A DNA stretch of 64,000 nucleotides from Ancylothrix sp. D3o (GCF_025370775.1 NZ_JAMXEX010000010.1:156007-220006), one strand, 5' to 3'; positions 34,410 to 42,956 are shown, counted from the first letter of the stretch. Program-made: numbers and translations. The notes: generated by a model from the letters alone, not told the origin.

Positions 34410-36083
34410 ATGAGCATCATACACATTAGTCAAATAGAGGCCAAGCTCAAATCTCTTTTTGAAAACTTGATAGATATTAGTGATTTTTCCAATAAACCAC
34501 CATCAGATCAAGAATCTCTTTTCCTTACTCGCGCACTTGCTGCATTTGCAATTTTGGCCATGACTGATATCACTCCAGAGCAAGCAGCAGCTTGTATAAC
34601 CGATGGATATCAAGATAACGGCCTTGATGCAATTTACTTTGATGAGCTTGAAAAAACTCTATTTTTAGTACAAGCCAAGTGGCATAAGGATGGTAAAGGC
34701 AGTATTGACAGCGGAGATAGCCATAAATTTATTCAAGGGATAAAAGATATTCTTGATGTAAGATTTGATCGCTTTAATAAAAAAATAAAAAATCGTTGGT
34801 CAGAGATTGACAAAGCTATGAATAACACAGAGACTCGTTTTGTTATGTTACTTGCTCATACAGGTGCAGCGAAATTAAGTCCAGAAATTGAAATAATATT
34901 CAATGACTTTATGAAGGAAATTAATGACTCCTCAGATGTTATTGAATTACAAGTTCTTCAGCAAAAAGACTTATATAGCGTGATTAAGGATGGTTTAGGC
35001 AAACCAATCAACCTAGAAGTTGTATTAAAAGAATGGGGACAAATAAAAGAACCATTTCTTGCATACTATGGTCGTGTAGCATCCAGTGACGTTGCTAAGT
35101 GGTGGAATGATTATCATCCAAGGCTATTTGACAAAAATATTCGCTCATTTTTGAAAACAGAAATTAACCAAGGAATTATTGAATCTTTGTCATCGGAACC
35201 AGAAAACTTTTGGTATTTAAACAACGGTATAACGGCCTTATGCAAGACAATTAAGAAAAAGCCTATAGGTGGTTCTTCAAATGATAGTAGTACATTTGTA
35301 TGTGAAGATGTCACTATTGTCAATGGTGCTCAAACAGTAGGAGCAATTGCCGCCGCAAATGCGAAATCACCTGAGAACGTGGAGCGGGCAACTGTGATGA
35401 TTAAATTTATATCTCTTGAAAATTGCCCGGAAGATTTTGCCCGTCGTGTAACGCGAACAACAAATACTCAAAATCGTATTGAAAACCGAGACTTTGTTTC
35501 ACTAGATCCAGAACAAGAACGGTTACAAAATGAATTGAAGATAGACGGAATTGACTATGTTTACAAAGCAGGATATGGTCTCCCAGATACAAACAAAGGT
35601 TTTAATTTAACTGAAGCAACAGTCGCTCTTGCCTGTTACTCTAAGCTTTCCTATGCGGTACAAGCAAAAAGCGGCATAGGCGCGCTTTGGGAGGATGTCA
35701 CGAAAGAACCTTATAAAGCTTTGTTTAATCCAAGCCTTTCCAGTCTTAAACTCTGGCGTCTAGTTCAGGTACATCGTGAAATTGAAAAGAGCCTAGAATT
35801 AGAAAAAAATAATTTACAAGGCAAAGAAGCAAAGTTACCTGTGCATGGAAATCGATTTTTAGCTAGACAAGTATTCAATCAACTGACCGCTATCAATTTT
35901 AATGATCCAAAAAAGTCTGTAGAACCCCTGATTAGTGAAGTTCCCGAAGTAACTCATCGTGTAGTTGAATTAACAATTTCTGCTATTAATGAACTTTACC
36001 CCGACTCATACATTGCCAATCTTTTCAAAAATGTTACAAAATGCCAAGAAATTGAAGATTGGATTAAATCACATTGGACGTAA
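34410..36083 (+). CDS. AIPR (abortive infection phage resistance) family protein with PD-(D/E)XK-like N-terminus
   Basis: In this 557-residue protein an N-terminal segment DNGLDAIYFDELEKTLFLVQAKWH (D73, Q88, K90) has the D...QxK form of Mrr-like PD-(D/E)XK nucleases. The central and C-terminal part carries AIPR signatures: FWYLNNGITALCK, TIVNGAQTVGAI and RTTNTQNRIENRDF. AIPR genes are found in phage-defence loci, sometimes alone. It stands between vapBC and other TA genes, is AT-rich, and its codon use (many AAT/TTT/GAA) contrasts with the C-rich AKR gene that follows. Confidence 0.85.
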   Translation: MSIIHISQIEAKLKSLFENLIDISDFSNKPPSDQESLFLTRALAAFAILAMTDITPEQAAACITDGYQDNGLDAIYFDELEKTLFLVQAKWHKDGKGSIDSGDSHKFIQGIKDILDVRFDRFNKKIKNRWSEIDKAMNNTETRFVMLLAHTGAAKLSPEIEIIFNDFMKEINDSSDVIELQVLQQKDLYSVIKDGLGKPINLEVVLKEWGQIKEPFLAYYGRVASSDVAKWWNDYHPRLFDKNIRSFLKTEINQGIIESLSSEPENFWYLNNGITALCKTIKKKPIGGSSNDSSTFVCEDVTIVNGAQTVGAIAAANAKSPENVERATVMIKFISLENCPEDFARRVTRTTNTQNRIENRDFVSLDPEQERLQNELKIDGIDYVYKAGYGLPDTNKGFNLTEATVALACYSKLSYAVQAKSGIGALWEDVTKEPYKALFNPSLSSLKLWRLVQVHREIEKSLELEKNNLQGKEAKLPVHGNRFLARQVFNQLTAINFNDPKKSVEPLISEVPEVTHRVVELTISAINELYPDSYIANLFKNVTKCQEIEDWIKSHWT

Positions 36084-36147
36084 AATATTATTTTTTATAA
36101 AGTTAGGACTTAGTTACTAACCATAAACCCGCCACCAAACACCAAAA

Positions 36148-37128
36148 ATGCAAAACCAACAAAACCTAAACCTACCAACAATGGGATGTGGCACCTGGGC
36201 ATGGGGCAACCGGCTCCTCTGGGGATACAATCAAAACATGGACGAACAACTCCAACAAGTCTTTAACCTCTGCGTCCAAAACAACATCACCCTATTCGAC
36301 ACCGGCGACTCCTACGGCACCGGCAAACTCAGCGGACGTAGCGAACAACTACTCGGACAATTCACCAAACAATATCACGGCCCCAACCAAAACAACATCT
36401 GCATCGCCACAAAACTCGCACCCTACCCCTGGAGACTAACCCGAAACTCCTTCATAAAAGCCGCAGAAAACTCATCAAAACGCATCCACAAAAACATCGA
36501 CCTAGTACAAATGCACTGGTCAACAGCCAACTACGCACCCTGGCAAGAAATCCCCCTTTTAAACGCACTTTGTGACCTCTACGAACAACAAAAAGTCAAA
36601 GCCATTGGCCTCTCAAACTACGGCCCAAAACGCCTAAAACAAATCCATAAACTCTTCAGCCAAAGAAACATCCCCATCACCACATTACAAGTACAATACT
36701 CCCTCCTTTCCACCTACCCAATCACCCAACTAAACCTCAAAGAAACCTGCGACGAACTAGGAATAAAAATCATCGCCTACAGCCCCCTAGCCCTCGGACT
36801 ACTCACCGGCAAATACACCCCAAATACCCCCCTCCCCAAAGGAATCCGCAGCCTAGCATTTTCCCAAATGCTACCAGGAATACAACCCCTACTCAACACC
36901 ATGCAAGAAATCGCCAACCACCGAAACAAAACCCTCTCACAAATCGCAATCAACTGGTGCATCAGCAAAAACACCATCCCCATCCCCGGCGCCAAAAACC
37001 TCAAACAAGCCCAAGAAAACATCGGATCACTCGGCTGGAAACTAGACCAAAACGAAATCGAAGAACTCGACAAAATCGCAGCCGGTGTCCCCAAAAAAAT
37101 GATACAAAACAACTTCCAAACCAAATAA
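36148..37128 (+). CDS. Aldo/keto reductase
   Basis: In this 326-residue AKR barrel the catalytic tetrad is visible as D51, Y56, K89 and H123 (DTGDSYGTGK, ATKLAP, QMHWST). The C-terminal NADPH-binding segment TIPIPGAKNLKQAQENIGSL is intact. Substrate unknown. Codon use is unusually C-ending (AAC, ATC, CTC) compared with the AIPR gene before it. Confidence 0.9.
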   Translation: MQNQQNLNLPTMGCGTWAWGNRLLWGYNQNMDEQLQQVFNLCVQNNITLFDTGDSYGTGKLSGRSEQLLGQFTKQYHGPNQNNICIATKLAPYPWRLTRNSFIKAAENSSKRIHKNIDLVQMHWSTANYAPWQEIPLLNALCDLYEQQKVKAIGLSNYGPKRLKQIHKLFSQRNIPITTLQVQYSLLSTYPITQLNLKETCDELGIKIIAYSPLALGLLTGKYTPNTPLPKGIRSLAFSQMLPGIQPLLNTMQEIANHRNKTLSQIAINWCISKNTIPIPGAKNLKQAQENIGSLGWKLDQNEIEELDKIAAGVPKKMIQNNFQTK

Positions 37129-37255
37129 ACTTTGGCTGCAATAAGAAACCAATGCTATCACTCCTATCCCTCTCGCCCCCTAATCAAAATAATCACCCTT
37201 TATCAACCCGATCCCAATCAATGGAACGATAATTTCACACAAAGGAAAACCAACC

Positions 37256-37474
37256 ATGAACAACAATGAAAACTTAATCGAACAAAACATCACCTACACC
37301 CTAGAAATCGACGGCAAAATTTTCTTAATTGAAAACGTACCCGCCCGCATCAATACAGAAACAGGAGAGCAATATTTCTCCCCATCTACCGTAGAACGCT
37401 TGCAACAAATTATCCTCAACCAAGAACAACCAAGCCGGTTTGTAGAAACCCCCGTCTACAACTTTGCCGCCTAA
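37256..37474 (+). CDS. MqsA-like antitoxin domain without zinc-binding cysteines
   Basis: In this 72-residue protein the segment GKIFLIENVPARINTETGEQYF followed by SPSTVERLQQII is the core of the YgiT/MqsA-type antitoxin family. The cysteines (VPAxVC..CGE in metal-binding members) are replaced, here by Asn/Thr. AAGGA precedes the ATG. No toxin of the matching type is next to it on the same strand. Members like this may bind a toxin or DNA without zinc. Confidence 0.7.
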   Translation: MNNNENLIEQNITYTLEIDGKIFLIENVPARINTETGEQYFSPSTVERLQQIILNQEQPSRFVETPVYNFAA

Positions 37475-37586
37475 AAAACCCTCACCCCTTAACCCCTTCC
37501 AAACCAAATAAAAACCCCCAAGCCATCCCCATCACCACCTTTATCACCATTAATAAATACACCCAATCCCCAGAAAAAACATCCCC

Positions 37587-37937
37587 TTATGAGAAATTAT
37601 CATCTTCACTTTCCATTACCAAATCCAAAGCAAATACAAGAGCTTCCTTAATTTTCAGCATCACATCTCCTGGCAAAACTCCTAACTTACGCTCAAGCCG
37701 AACAGTTGCCACCGAACCCAAACCCTGCACATTTGCCACCGAATTTTTATCAAGAAAAGACACATTTGGAATAGCCACCTCATACTCACTTCCTCGATTT
37801 TGAGTAGTCAAAGGAACATACACAACCAAAGCACGCGGAGGATTAGCATCATAGCGAGACACAATCACAACAGGACGCATCTTAGCAGCCAAACCTAAAT
37901 CAACCAACCAAACCTCACCCGGATTCGGATTCATCAA
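37587..37937 (-). CDS. mazF: MazF/PemK-type endoribonuclease toxin
   Basis: This 116-residue protein begins with GEVWLVDLGLAAKMRPVVIVSR, the MazF/PemK signature, followed by VVYVPLTTQNRGSEYEV and the later NVQGLGSVATVRLERKLG block. The fold is the CcdB/MazF beta barrel acting on RNA. The antitoxin gene upstream overlaps its start by 23 bases, so translation is coupled. Confidence 0.9.
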   Translation of the reverse strand: MMNPNPGEVWLVDLGLAAKMRPVVIVSRYDANPPRALVVYVPLTTQNRGSEYEVAIPNVSFLDKNSVANVQGLGSVATVRLERKLGVLPGDVMLKIKEALVFALDLVMESEDDNFS

Positions 37938-38112
37938 GTAAATCTAACACCTCTTGCTCAACAACTCGTGAACGCAGAATATCTAGCGTATCCCTATCCG
38001 CCATATCCATAATTTCCGCCACATATTGCCGCACTTGTTCAGCAACATCTGGCCTCCACTCACGCAACTTTGCCTCTAACTTTTCCACCAAAGCATCCAT
38101 CCAAACCTCCAT
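37915..38112 (-). CDS. Antitoxin partner of the MazF-type toxin
   Basis: This 65-residue, helical, acidic protein (MDALVEKLEAKLREW; AEIMDMADRDTLDILRSR) stands directly upstream and overlaps the toxin gene. It does not show the SpoVT-AbrB fold of classical MazE. Function as antitoxin is inferred from size, position and overlap. Confidence 0.68.
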   Translation of the reverse strand: MEVWMDALVEKLEAKLREWRPDVAEQVRQYVAEIMDMADRDTLDILRSRVVEQEVLDLLDESESG

Positions 38113-38166
38113 TCCTAGACCTTTACTTTCTCTATCTTAATATCAAAAAATCTCCAACAAATTCCC

Positions 38167-39456
38167 TCACCCCTTAACCCCCTTAAAACGCACCTTAGCC
38201 CCCTCAAAAGCCTCACGCATCACCGCCTGAATCCGTTCAGGATCAGGCACCTTCCCCCCCAACAAATCCCCAAAATAAACACAAGCCCCCTCACCCAAAG
38301 CCCAAGTATAAGCAAACGCCCAAGAAGCAGCAATCGCACTTCCCAACCCCGGAATAAACTTCACCAACTCCCTACCTATAGCCTGTGCTAAAAACCCACC
38401 CGCAATCGCACTCACAACCCCCCCAGCTTGAGAAGGATTCAACGTTTGACCATATAACTTACCCAACAAACCCACCATCGAAACCTGAACCGCAGTCAAC
38501 ACCGGCATCGTCGTAAAAGGCAAAGGCACCGCCGCCAAACCACCGGCCATAATCGCAAACGGCAAAATATAACGCCGCCCCGCCTCCCGATATACATTCC
38601 CCAAATCCCGGCCTGCCTTCTCATCTAACAACTGATAAATCGCCCCCGCCTCCGCAGAAGGCAACAACTCCGCCAACGCATCCCGAAAAGCCTCCAAGCC
38701 ATAAAAAACCGGCCTATAACCATCCTCCTCCAAAGTAAAATCAACCATCACCGCCCCATCATACAAACCCGCAAACCCCCCCTTAATCGCCTCAAACGCC
38801 CGCACAACCTCCTCAAACTGCGGCGGATAAATTGGATGATCCACCACATCCGCCGGATACAAATCATGCAAACAAGTCACCGCCAACAAACAAGGAATCT
38901 CAGGAAACTGCTTCCTTAAACCCGCAGCAATCTCCCTTAAACTATCCGTCGCAAAATCCGTACACCTTACCGTCAAAATCAAAACCCTAGCCCGTTTACT
39001 AGGCAACCTCAACTCCCCCACCAACTCCCCAATCACCCCCTCCGTCTCCAAACTCACATCCCCCAAACCCACCGTATCCGTAAAAATCAACAACGGCAGA
39101 TCCTCAGACGGATAAGCATAACGTTCCGTATGTTGCGTATGCGGACGAAACCCTTGGCCAATAATCTCCGCCGAAACCCCCGTCAACCCCCGCACAATCG
39201 AACTCTTACCCGCCTGCGGCTTCCCAATCAACAACGCCTCCGTTGTTGGCAACTCCGACCTCACCCTATCCAAAATCTCAGCCAAACGCTCATCACTCAC
39301 ACTAAACCATTGCGTAACCAACTGATTCGCCTGATCCACCGGCAACCGTTTCCGAATCTGGGTCGCCGCATCACCCCACAACGAACCCAGCCGGTTTTTC
39401 CACATATCCACCTGCCCACCTACCTGCTTAGAATCCCCATCCTTTTTATCAGTCAT
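38167..39456 (-). CDS. GTPase with DUF697-like membrane domain
   Basis: This protein of about 429 residues has a central G domain: G1 GKPQAGKSSIV, G3 DTVGLGD and VTCLHDLYP as G4-like. The C-terminal part carries several Gly/Ala-rich hydrophobic segments, as in DUF697 (LPFAIMAGGLAAVPLPFTT; VVSAIAGGFLAQAIG). The ATG at 39456 is preceded by GGTGG; an upstream TTG start is less likely. Function unknown; related GTPases act at membranes. Confidence 0.8.
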   Translation of the reverse strand: MTDKKDGDSKQVGGQVDMWKNRLGSLWGDAATQIRKRLPVDQANQLVTQWFSVSDERLAEILDRVRSELPTTEALLIGKPQAGKSSIVRGLTGVSAEIIGQGFRPHTQHTERYAYPSEDLPLLIFTDTVGLGDVSLETEGVIGELVGELRLPSKRARVLILTVRCTDFATDSLREIAAGLRKQFPEIPCLLAVTCLHDLYPADVVDHPIYPPQFEEVVRAFEAIKGGFAGLYDGAVMVDFTLEEDGYRPVFYGLEAFRDALAELLPSAEAGAIYQLLDEKAGRDLGNVYREAGRRYILPFAIMAGGLAAVPLPFTTMPVLTAVQVSMVGLLGKLYGQTLNPSQAGGVVSAIAGGFLAQAIGRELVKFIPGLGSAIAASWAFAYTWALGEGACVYFGDLLGGKVPDPERIQAVMREAFEGAKVRFKGVKG

Positions 39457-39583
39457 CGTCACACCACCCAATCAATAAACAACAAAACACCCAACACTTA
39501 TTATTAGTATTGTAAAAAATTCCCTTCTTAACCCCTAACAGCCAAATTCTCAAAAAACAACCACTACACCCCCCCAGCCGGTA

Positions 39584-39589
39584 TATAAT
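39584..39589 (+). promoter_or_regulatory. Candidate -10 element of rplS
   Basis: TATAAT lies 26 bases before the rplS ATG. No convincing -35 was found, so this is only a candidate. Confidence 0.35.
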
Positions 39590-39615
39590 AAGAGGCTGTC
39601 AGAATTTGAAAACCT

Positions 39616-39981
39616 ATGAAAGCCCAAGAAATAATTCGCTCCATAGAAGCGGAACAACTCAAAACCAACCTCCCCGACATCCAAATCGGAGACACCGTAA
39701 AAGTCGCAGTCAAAATCGTAGAAGGCGGCAAAGAACGCATCCAACCCTACGAAGGCACAGTCATCGCCAAAGGCAGCAGCGGCCTCACCAAAACCATCAC
39801 CGTCCGCCGCATCTTCCAAGGAGTCGGAGTCGAACGAGTCTTCCTCATCCACTCCCCCCGCATCGACAGCATCCAAATCTTGCGCCGCAGCAAAGTCCGC
39901 CGCGCCAAACTTTACTTCCTGCGTGACCGCGTTGGTAAAGCCACCAGACTCAAACAACGCTTTGACCGGCCCCTCACCTAA
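39616..39981 (+). CDS. rplS: 50S ribosomal protein L19
   Basis: In this 121-residue protein the family core is seen as [40 protein letters not shown] and [16 protein letters not shown]. Length matches the bacterial norm. It precedes the tRNA-Trp/secE cluster in the same direction. Confidence 0.95.
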   Translation: MKAQEIIRSIEAEQLKTNLPDIQIGDTVKVAVKIVEGGKERIQPYEGTVIAKGSSGLTKTITVRRIFQGVGVERVFLIHSPRIDSIQILRRSKVRRAKLYFLRDRVGKATRLKQRFDRPLT

Positions 39982-40000
39982 AAAAAAATCAAAAAAAATC

Positions 40001-40067
40001 GCTTGGCAGTCTAGTAAAAATTTAAAAACCGGTTTATACTAGATAAGGCAAAGGCAAAATGCCAAGC
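40001..40067. repeat. 8-bp inverted repeat GCTTGGCA/TGCCAAGC upstream of tRNA-Trp
   Basis: Perfect arms at 40001-40008 and 40060-40067 flank a TATACT -10-like element at 40035-40040. It could be a control element or fortuitous. Confidence 0.35.
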
Positions 40068-40078
40068 AAAACGCCTGT

Positions 40079-40151
40079 GCGCTCTTAGTTCAGTTGGTAG
40101 AACGCAGGTCTCCAAAACCTGATGTCGGGAGTTCGAGTCTTCCAGGGCGCG
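40079..40151 (+). tRNA. tRNA-Trp(CCA)
   Basis: 73 nt. Acceptor GCGCTCT pairs with AGGGCGC (one wobble); anticodon CCA in GTCTCCAAAAC; T-loop GTTCGAGTC. Discriminator G. In cyanobacteria this tRNA commonly precedes secE. No CCA is encoded. Confidence 0.95.
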
Positions 40152-40169
40152 CTGAACCACCGATCAAAA

Positions 40170-40237
40170 AATCCTACCCGAAAGGAAACACGGGCTTAGT
40201 GCGAAAGCACCAGCATCGTCAACCTTCGGGTAGGATT
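40170..40237 (+). ncRNA. Structured element between tRNA-Trp and secE
   Basis: A perfect 13-bp stem AATCCTACCCGAA (40170-40182) pairs with TTCGGGTAGGATT (40225-40237). Inside sits a GTGC-GAAA-GCAC tetraloop hairpin (40199-40210). The 3' arm contains TAGGA, the best ribosome-binding match for the ATG at 40241 of an 18-codon ORF. So the stem would hide that site. This may be a leader or processing element of the secE transcript. Confidence 0.6.
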
Positions 40238-40240
40238 ATT

Positions 40241-40297
40241 ATGAGAACGGTTCAAAAAGGCAAAGCTCCTCTTGTCCGGCTGGAAGTTAAAAAATAA
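40241..40297 (+). CDS. 18-residue leader-like ORF upstream of secE
   Basis: MRTVQKGKAPLVRLEVKK with a stop at 40295. TAGGA lies about six bases before the ATG within the 3' arm of the hairpin. It might be a leader peptide or merely fortuitous. secE starts 63 bases later. Confidence 0.3.
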   Translation: MRTVQKGKAPLVRLEVKK

Positions 40298-40360
40298 CAT
40301 CGCCCCAAGGGAACTTTCGGAAAAAAGCCGGTCGCCGCACACAGAGAGAGGTTAGTCATT

Positions 40361-40588
40361 GTGGCCAAAAAAAACGAAGCCGAAATACAACAAGAAACCC
40401 CAACAGGGTTTAGCCTCGTAAAATTTTTTGATGAAACCAAAGAAGAACTGGGAAAAGTCGTATGGCCTTCCCGACAGCAAGTAATCAGCGAATCCGTAGC
40501 AGTATTGCTAATGGTAACGCTCGTTGCAACCTTCATTTATTTGGTGGATAACTTCTTTAGCTGGGCCTCAACGCAGGTATTTGGATGA
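40361..40588 (+). CDS. secE: Protein translocase subunit SecE
   Basis: This 75-residue protein has the GTG start (GAGAGAGG nine bases upstream). The conserved cytoplasmic block FFDETKEELGKVVWPSRQQV and a single membrane helix (VAVLLMVTLVATFIYLV) are present. It is the single-helix SecE form and overlaps nusG by four bases. Confidence 0.95.
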   Translation: MAKKNEAEIQQETPTGFSLVKFFDETKEELGKVVWPSRQQVISESVAVLLMVTLVATFIYLVDNFFSWASTQVFG

Positions 40589-41217
40589 TGTTTGCATCGG
40601 ACGAAACAAGCGAACAAAATCAGACGCAAGATATGCCAGAACTCAACGTGACAAAAGAGCCACGTTGGTACGCTGTGCAAGTTGCCTCTGGGTGTGAAAA
40701 AAGGGTAAAAGCAAACTTGGAACAGCGCATCGAAACCCTCGATGTCGCAGACAAAATCATCCAAGTAGAAATCCCGCAGACACCGGCGATTAAAATCCGA
40801 AAAGACGGCTCACGCTCACAGTCCGACGAAAAAGTATTTCCGGGCTATGTGTTAGTGAAAATGGCGATGGATGACAATAGCTGGCAAGTAGTCAAAAACA
40901 CCCCAAACGTCATTAACTTTGTCGGAGCCGAACAAAAACGCCGCTACGGAAGAGGAAGAGGTCACGTTACCCCCGTACCCCTATCCAACTCAGAAGTAGA
41001 ACGAATATTCCGGCAAGCCCGCGAACAAGAGCCAGTTGTCAAAATCAACATGGTAGTGGGCGACAAAGTAATAGTGCTATCAGGGCCCTTTAAAGACTTT
41101 GAAGGCGAAGTCATAGAAGTAAGCCCCGAACGCAGCAAACTAAAAGTGTTACTCTCCATTTTTGGACGAGAAACCCCCGTAGAATTGGAATTTAACCAAG
41201 TTCAGAAACAGAACTGA
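40585..41217 (+). CDS. nusG: Transcription termination/antitermination protein NusG
   Basis: This 210-residue protein has an NGN domain ([36 protein letters not shown]) and a C-terminal KOW domain ([19 protein letters not shown]). ATG overlaps the secE stop in ATGATG. It binds RNA polymerase and couples with ribosomes and Rho. Confidence 0.96.
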   Translation: MMFASDETSEQNQTQDMPELNVTKEPRWYAVQVASGCEKRVKANLEQRIETLDVADKIIQVEIPQTPAIKIRKDGSRSQSDEKVFPGYVLVKMAMDDNSWQVVKNTPNVINFVGAEQKRRYGRGRGHVTPVPLSNSEVERIFRQAREQEPVVKINMVVGDKVIVLSGPFKDFEGEVIEVSPERSKLKVLLSIFGRETPVELEFNQVQKQN

Positions 41218-41225
41218 GTCGAGCA

Positions 41226-41654
41226 ATGGCAAAAAAAATAGTCGCGGTCATTAAATTGGCCATCACGGCAGGCAAAGCCAACCCAGCCCCCCCAATCGGG
41301 CCGGCCCTCGGTCAGCACGGCGTTAACATTATGATGTTCTGCAAAGAATACAACGCCAGAACCGCAGACCAAGCAGGCTTAGTCGTGCCGGTAGAAATTT
41401 CCGTCTTTGAAGACAGAAGCTTCACCTTCATTCTCAAAACCCCACCGGCCTCCGTATTAATCGCCAAAGCCGCCAAAATTGAACGCGGATCAGGCGAACC
41501 CAACCGGAAAAAAGTAGGCTCCATCACCACAGCCCAACTGCGGGAAATTGCCCAAACCAAACTTCCCGACTTGAACGCCAACGACATCGACGCCGCCATG
41601 AAAATTGTGGCCGGCACCGCTCGCAACATGGGCGTAACCGTCGTTGAAGCTTAA
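41226..41654 (+). CDS. rplK: 50S ribosomal protein L11
   Basis: 142 residues; [20 protein letters not shown] at the start and KMKI-like C-terminal end [16 protein letters not shown] confirm L11. It starts eight bases after nusG, within one operon. Confidence 0.96.
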   Translation: MAKKIVAVIKLAITAGKANPAPPIGPALGQHGVNIMMFCKEYNARTADQAGLVVPVEISVFEDRSFTFILKTPPASVLIAKAAKIERGSGEPNRKKVGSITTAQLREIAQTKLPDLNANDIDAAMKIVAGTARNMGVTVVEA

Positions 41655-41802
41655 AGTGAAACGTGAAAAGTGAAGGCAGACTGAAAAATTTAAAAAAGTT
41701 TAAACCTTAGACTTTGACCTTTTTCCAGTCCCCAATCACCAATCCCTAATCACCCATCACGGGGGAGAGGAAAAACCTCGCCACCAACCCCAGGAGACAT
41801 AA
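41655..41802. repeat. Heptamer repeats between rplK and rplA
   Basis: AGTGAAACGTGAAAAGTGAA near 41655 and CAATCACCAATCCCTAATCA near 41733-41760 both show seven-base periodicity, belonging to the same repeat habit as at 14187 and 49512. Confidence 0.6.
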
Positions 41803-42519
41803 ATGGCAAAAAAAGTATCCAGACGTTTAAAAGAACTTCTCCGAAAAGTAGAAGAACGACCCTACGCACCCCTCGAAGCAATTAACTTGCTCAAGGAAAC
41901 CGCAACAGCTAAATTTGTTGAAACAGCAGAAGCTCATATTCGCTTAGGCATCGACCCCAAATATACAGACCAACAACTGCGGACAACCGTCGCCCTACCA
42001 AAAGGCACCGGCCAAACCGTCCGAGTCGCCGTCATCGCACGCGGTGAAAAAGTCCAAGAAGCAGAACGCGGTGGTGCAGATATCGTCGGTTCAGAAGAAC
42101 TGATCGACGAAATTCAAAAAGGCCGCATGGACTTTGACAAACTTATAGCTACCCCCGATGTCATGCCCCAAGTTGCAAAACTTGGTAAACTGCTTGGCCC
42201 TCGTGGTTTAATGCCATCCCCCAAAGGCGGTACAGTTACCTTTGACTTGGCAAGCGCCATTTCCGAATTTAAAGCCGGTAAACTCGAATTCCGTGCAGAC
42301 CGTACCGGCATCGTTCACGTCCTCTTCGGCAAAGCAAACTTCACCGCTGAAGACCTCCTCGTGAACCTCAAAGCCTTACAAGAAACTATCGACCGCAACC
42401 GGCCCTCTGGAGCAAAAGGTCGCTACTGGCGCACCTTCTACATCAGCGCCACCCAAGGGCCAGCCATCCAAGTCGATATCAGCGCCCTTCGTGACCTCAA
42501 ACTCAACGAAGCAGCCTAA
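41803..42519 (+). CDS. rplA: 50S ribosomal protein L1
   Basis: In this 238-residue protein, [11 protein letters not shown] and the [19 protein letters not shown] end are family hallmarks. CCCCAGGAGACATAA supplies the ribosome-binding site. It may bind its own operon mRNA. Confidence 0.96.
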   Translation: MAKKVSRRLKELLRKVEERPYAPLEAINLLKETATAKFVETAEAHIRLGIDPKYTDQQLRTTVALPKGTGQTVRVAVIARGEKVQEAERGGADIVGSEELIDEIQKGRMDFDKLIATPDVMPQVAKLGKLLGPRGLMPSPKGGTVTFDLASAISEFKAGKLEFRADRTGIVHVLFGKANFTAEDLLVNLKALQETIDRNRPSGAKGRYWRTFYISATQGPAIQVDISALRDLKLNEAA

Positions 42520-42529
42520 AAGCTCCGCA

Positions 42530-42550
42530 TAGGGAATAGGGAATTAGGAA
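42530..42550. repeat. Three-unit heptamer repeat TAGGGAA
   Basis: TAGGGAA, TAGGGAA, TTAGGAA in a row, upstream of the rplJ promoter. Confidence 0.6.
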
Positions 42551-42587
42551 TTTGCTCAAAAACATCTCCCCAATTCCCCACCCCCCC

Positions 42588-42616
42588 TTGACAAAACATC
42601 CAAACTAATCTAATCT
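42588..42616 (+). promoter_or_regulatory. Promoter of rplJL
   Basis: TTGACA at 42588-42593, a 17-base spacer and TAATCT at 42611-42616. It is placed just upstream of the L10 leader, so transcription should start near 42622. Confidence 0.75.
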
Positions 42617-42621
42617 CTAAG

Positions 42622-42796
42622 GTTGGCAATCAAAAATCCAAAACTGGAAACGGCCAAGCCAAAGACAGCAGGAGCCAAATGCTTAATTTCCTGCCGAGGT
42701 TAACGCCCGCACACTGCAATCCCATGCTGAGTTTAAATAAAAACCGGCACGGCATTGCAGGAGCGCGTAACCCCGGCAAGATGACCGGGGTTTTTG
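42622..42796 (+). promoter_or_regulatory. Ribosomal protein L10 leader
   Basis: The stretch between promoter and rplJ contains GCCAAAGACAGCAGGAGCC and TTTCCTGCCGAGGTTAACGC. These resemble the conserved core of the L10 leader RNA that L10(L12)4 binds to control rplJL. It ends with an intrinsic terminator at 42769-42796, consistent with attenuation. Recognition is by motif only. Confidence 0.7.
42769..42796 (+). terminator. Attenuator/terminator before rplJ
   Basis: AACCCCGG-CAAGATGA-CCGGGGTT followed by TTT: a perfect 8-bp stem with T-run, about 160 bases before the rplJ GTG. Confidence 0.85.
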
Positions 42797-42956
42797 ATTG
42801 GATTCAAAACCCATTGGCTAAACCCATTTTGGATCGATGCCCTTAGATGAAATTGTCAAAAAACCGCTCATAACGTCTTTGACAATCCAAAATCTAACCT
42901 CCGGGCATCACAAAACCCCTTAGCTGCTACCAACCTATAACAGGAGGTGAAAAAAA

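Noticed and set aside
34171..34413. 80-codon frame overlapping the AIPR start
   Set aside because: No ribosome-binding site, no family and an odd composition; it is more likely leader DNA.
40170..40237. The hairpin as an intrinsic terminator of the tRNA transcript
   Set aside because: No T-run follows the stem and a coding operon continues directly after it.
40094..40297. 67-codon frame running through tRNA-Trp
   Set aside because: It crosses the tRNA and the hairpin; only the last 18 codons, from ATG 40241, could be a leader ORF.
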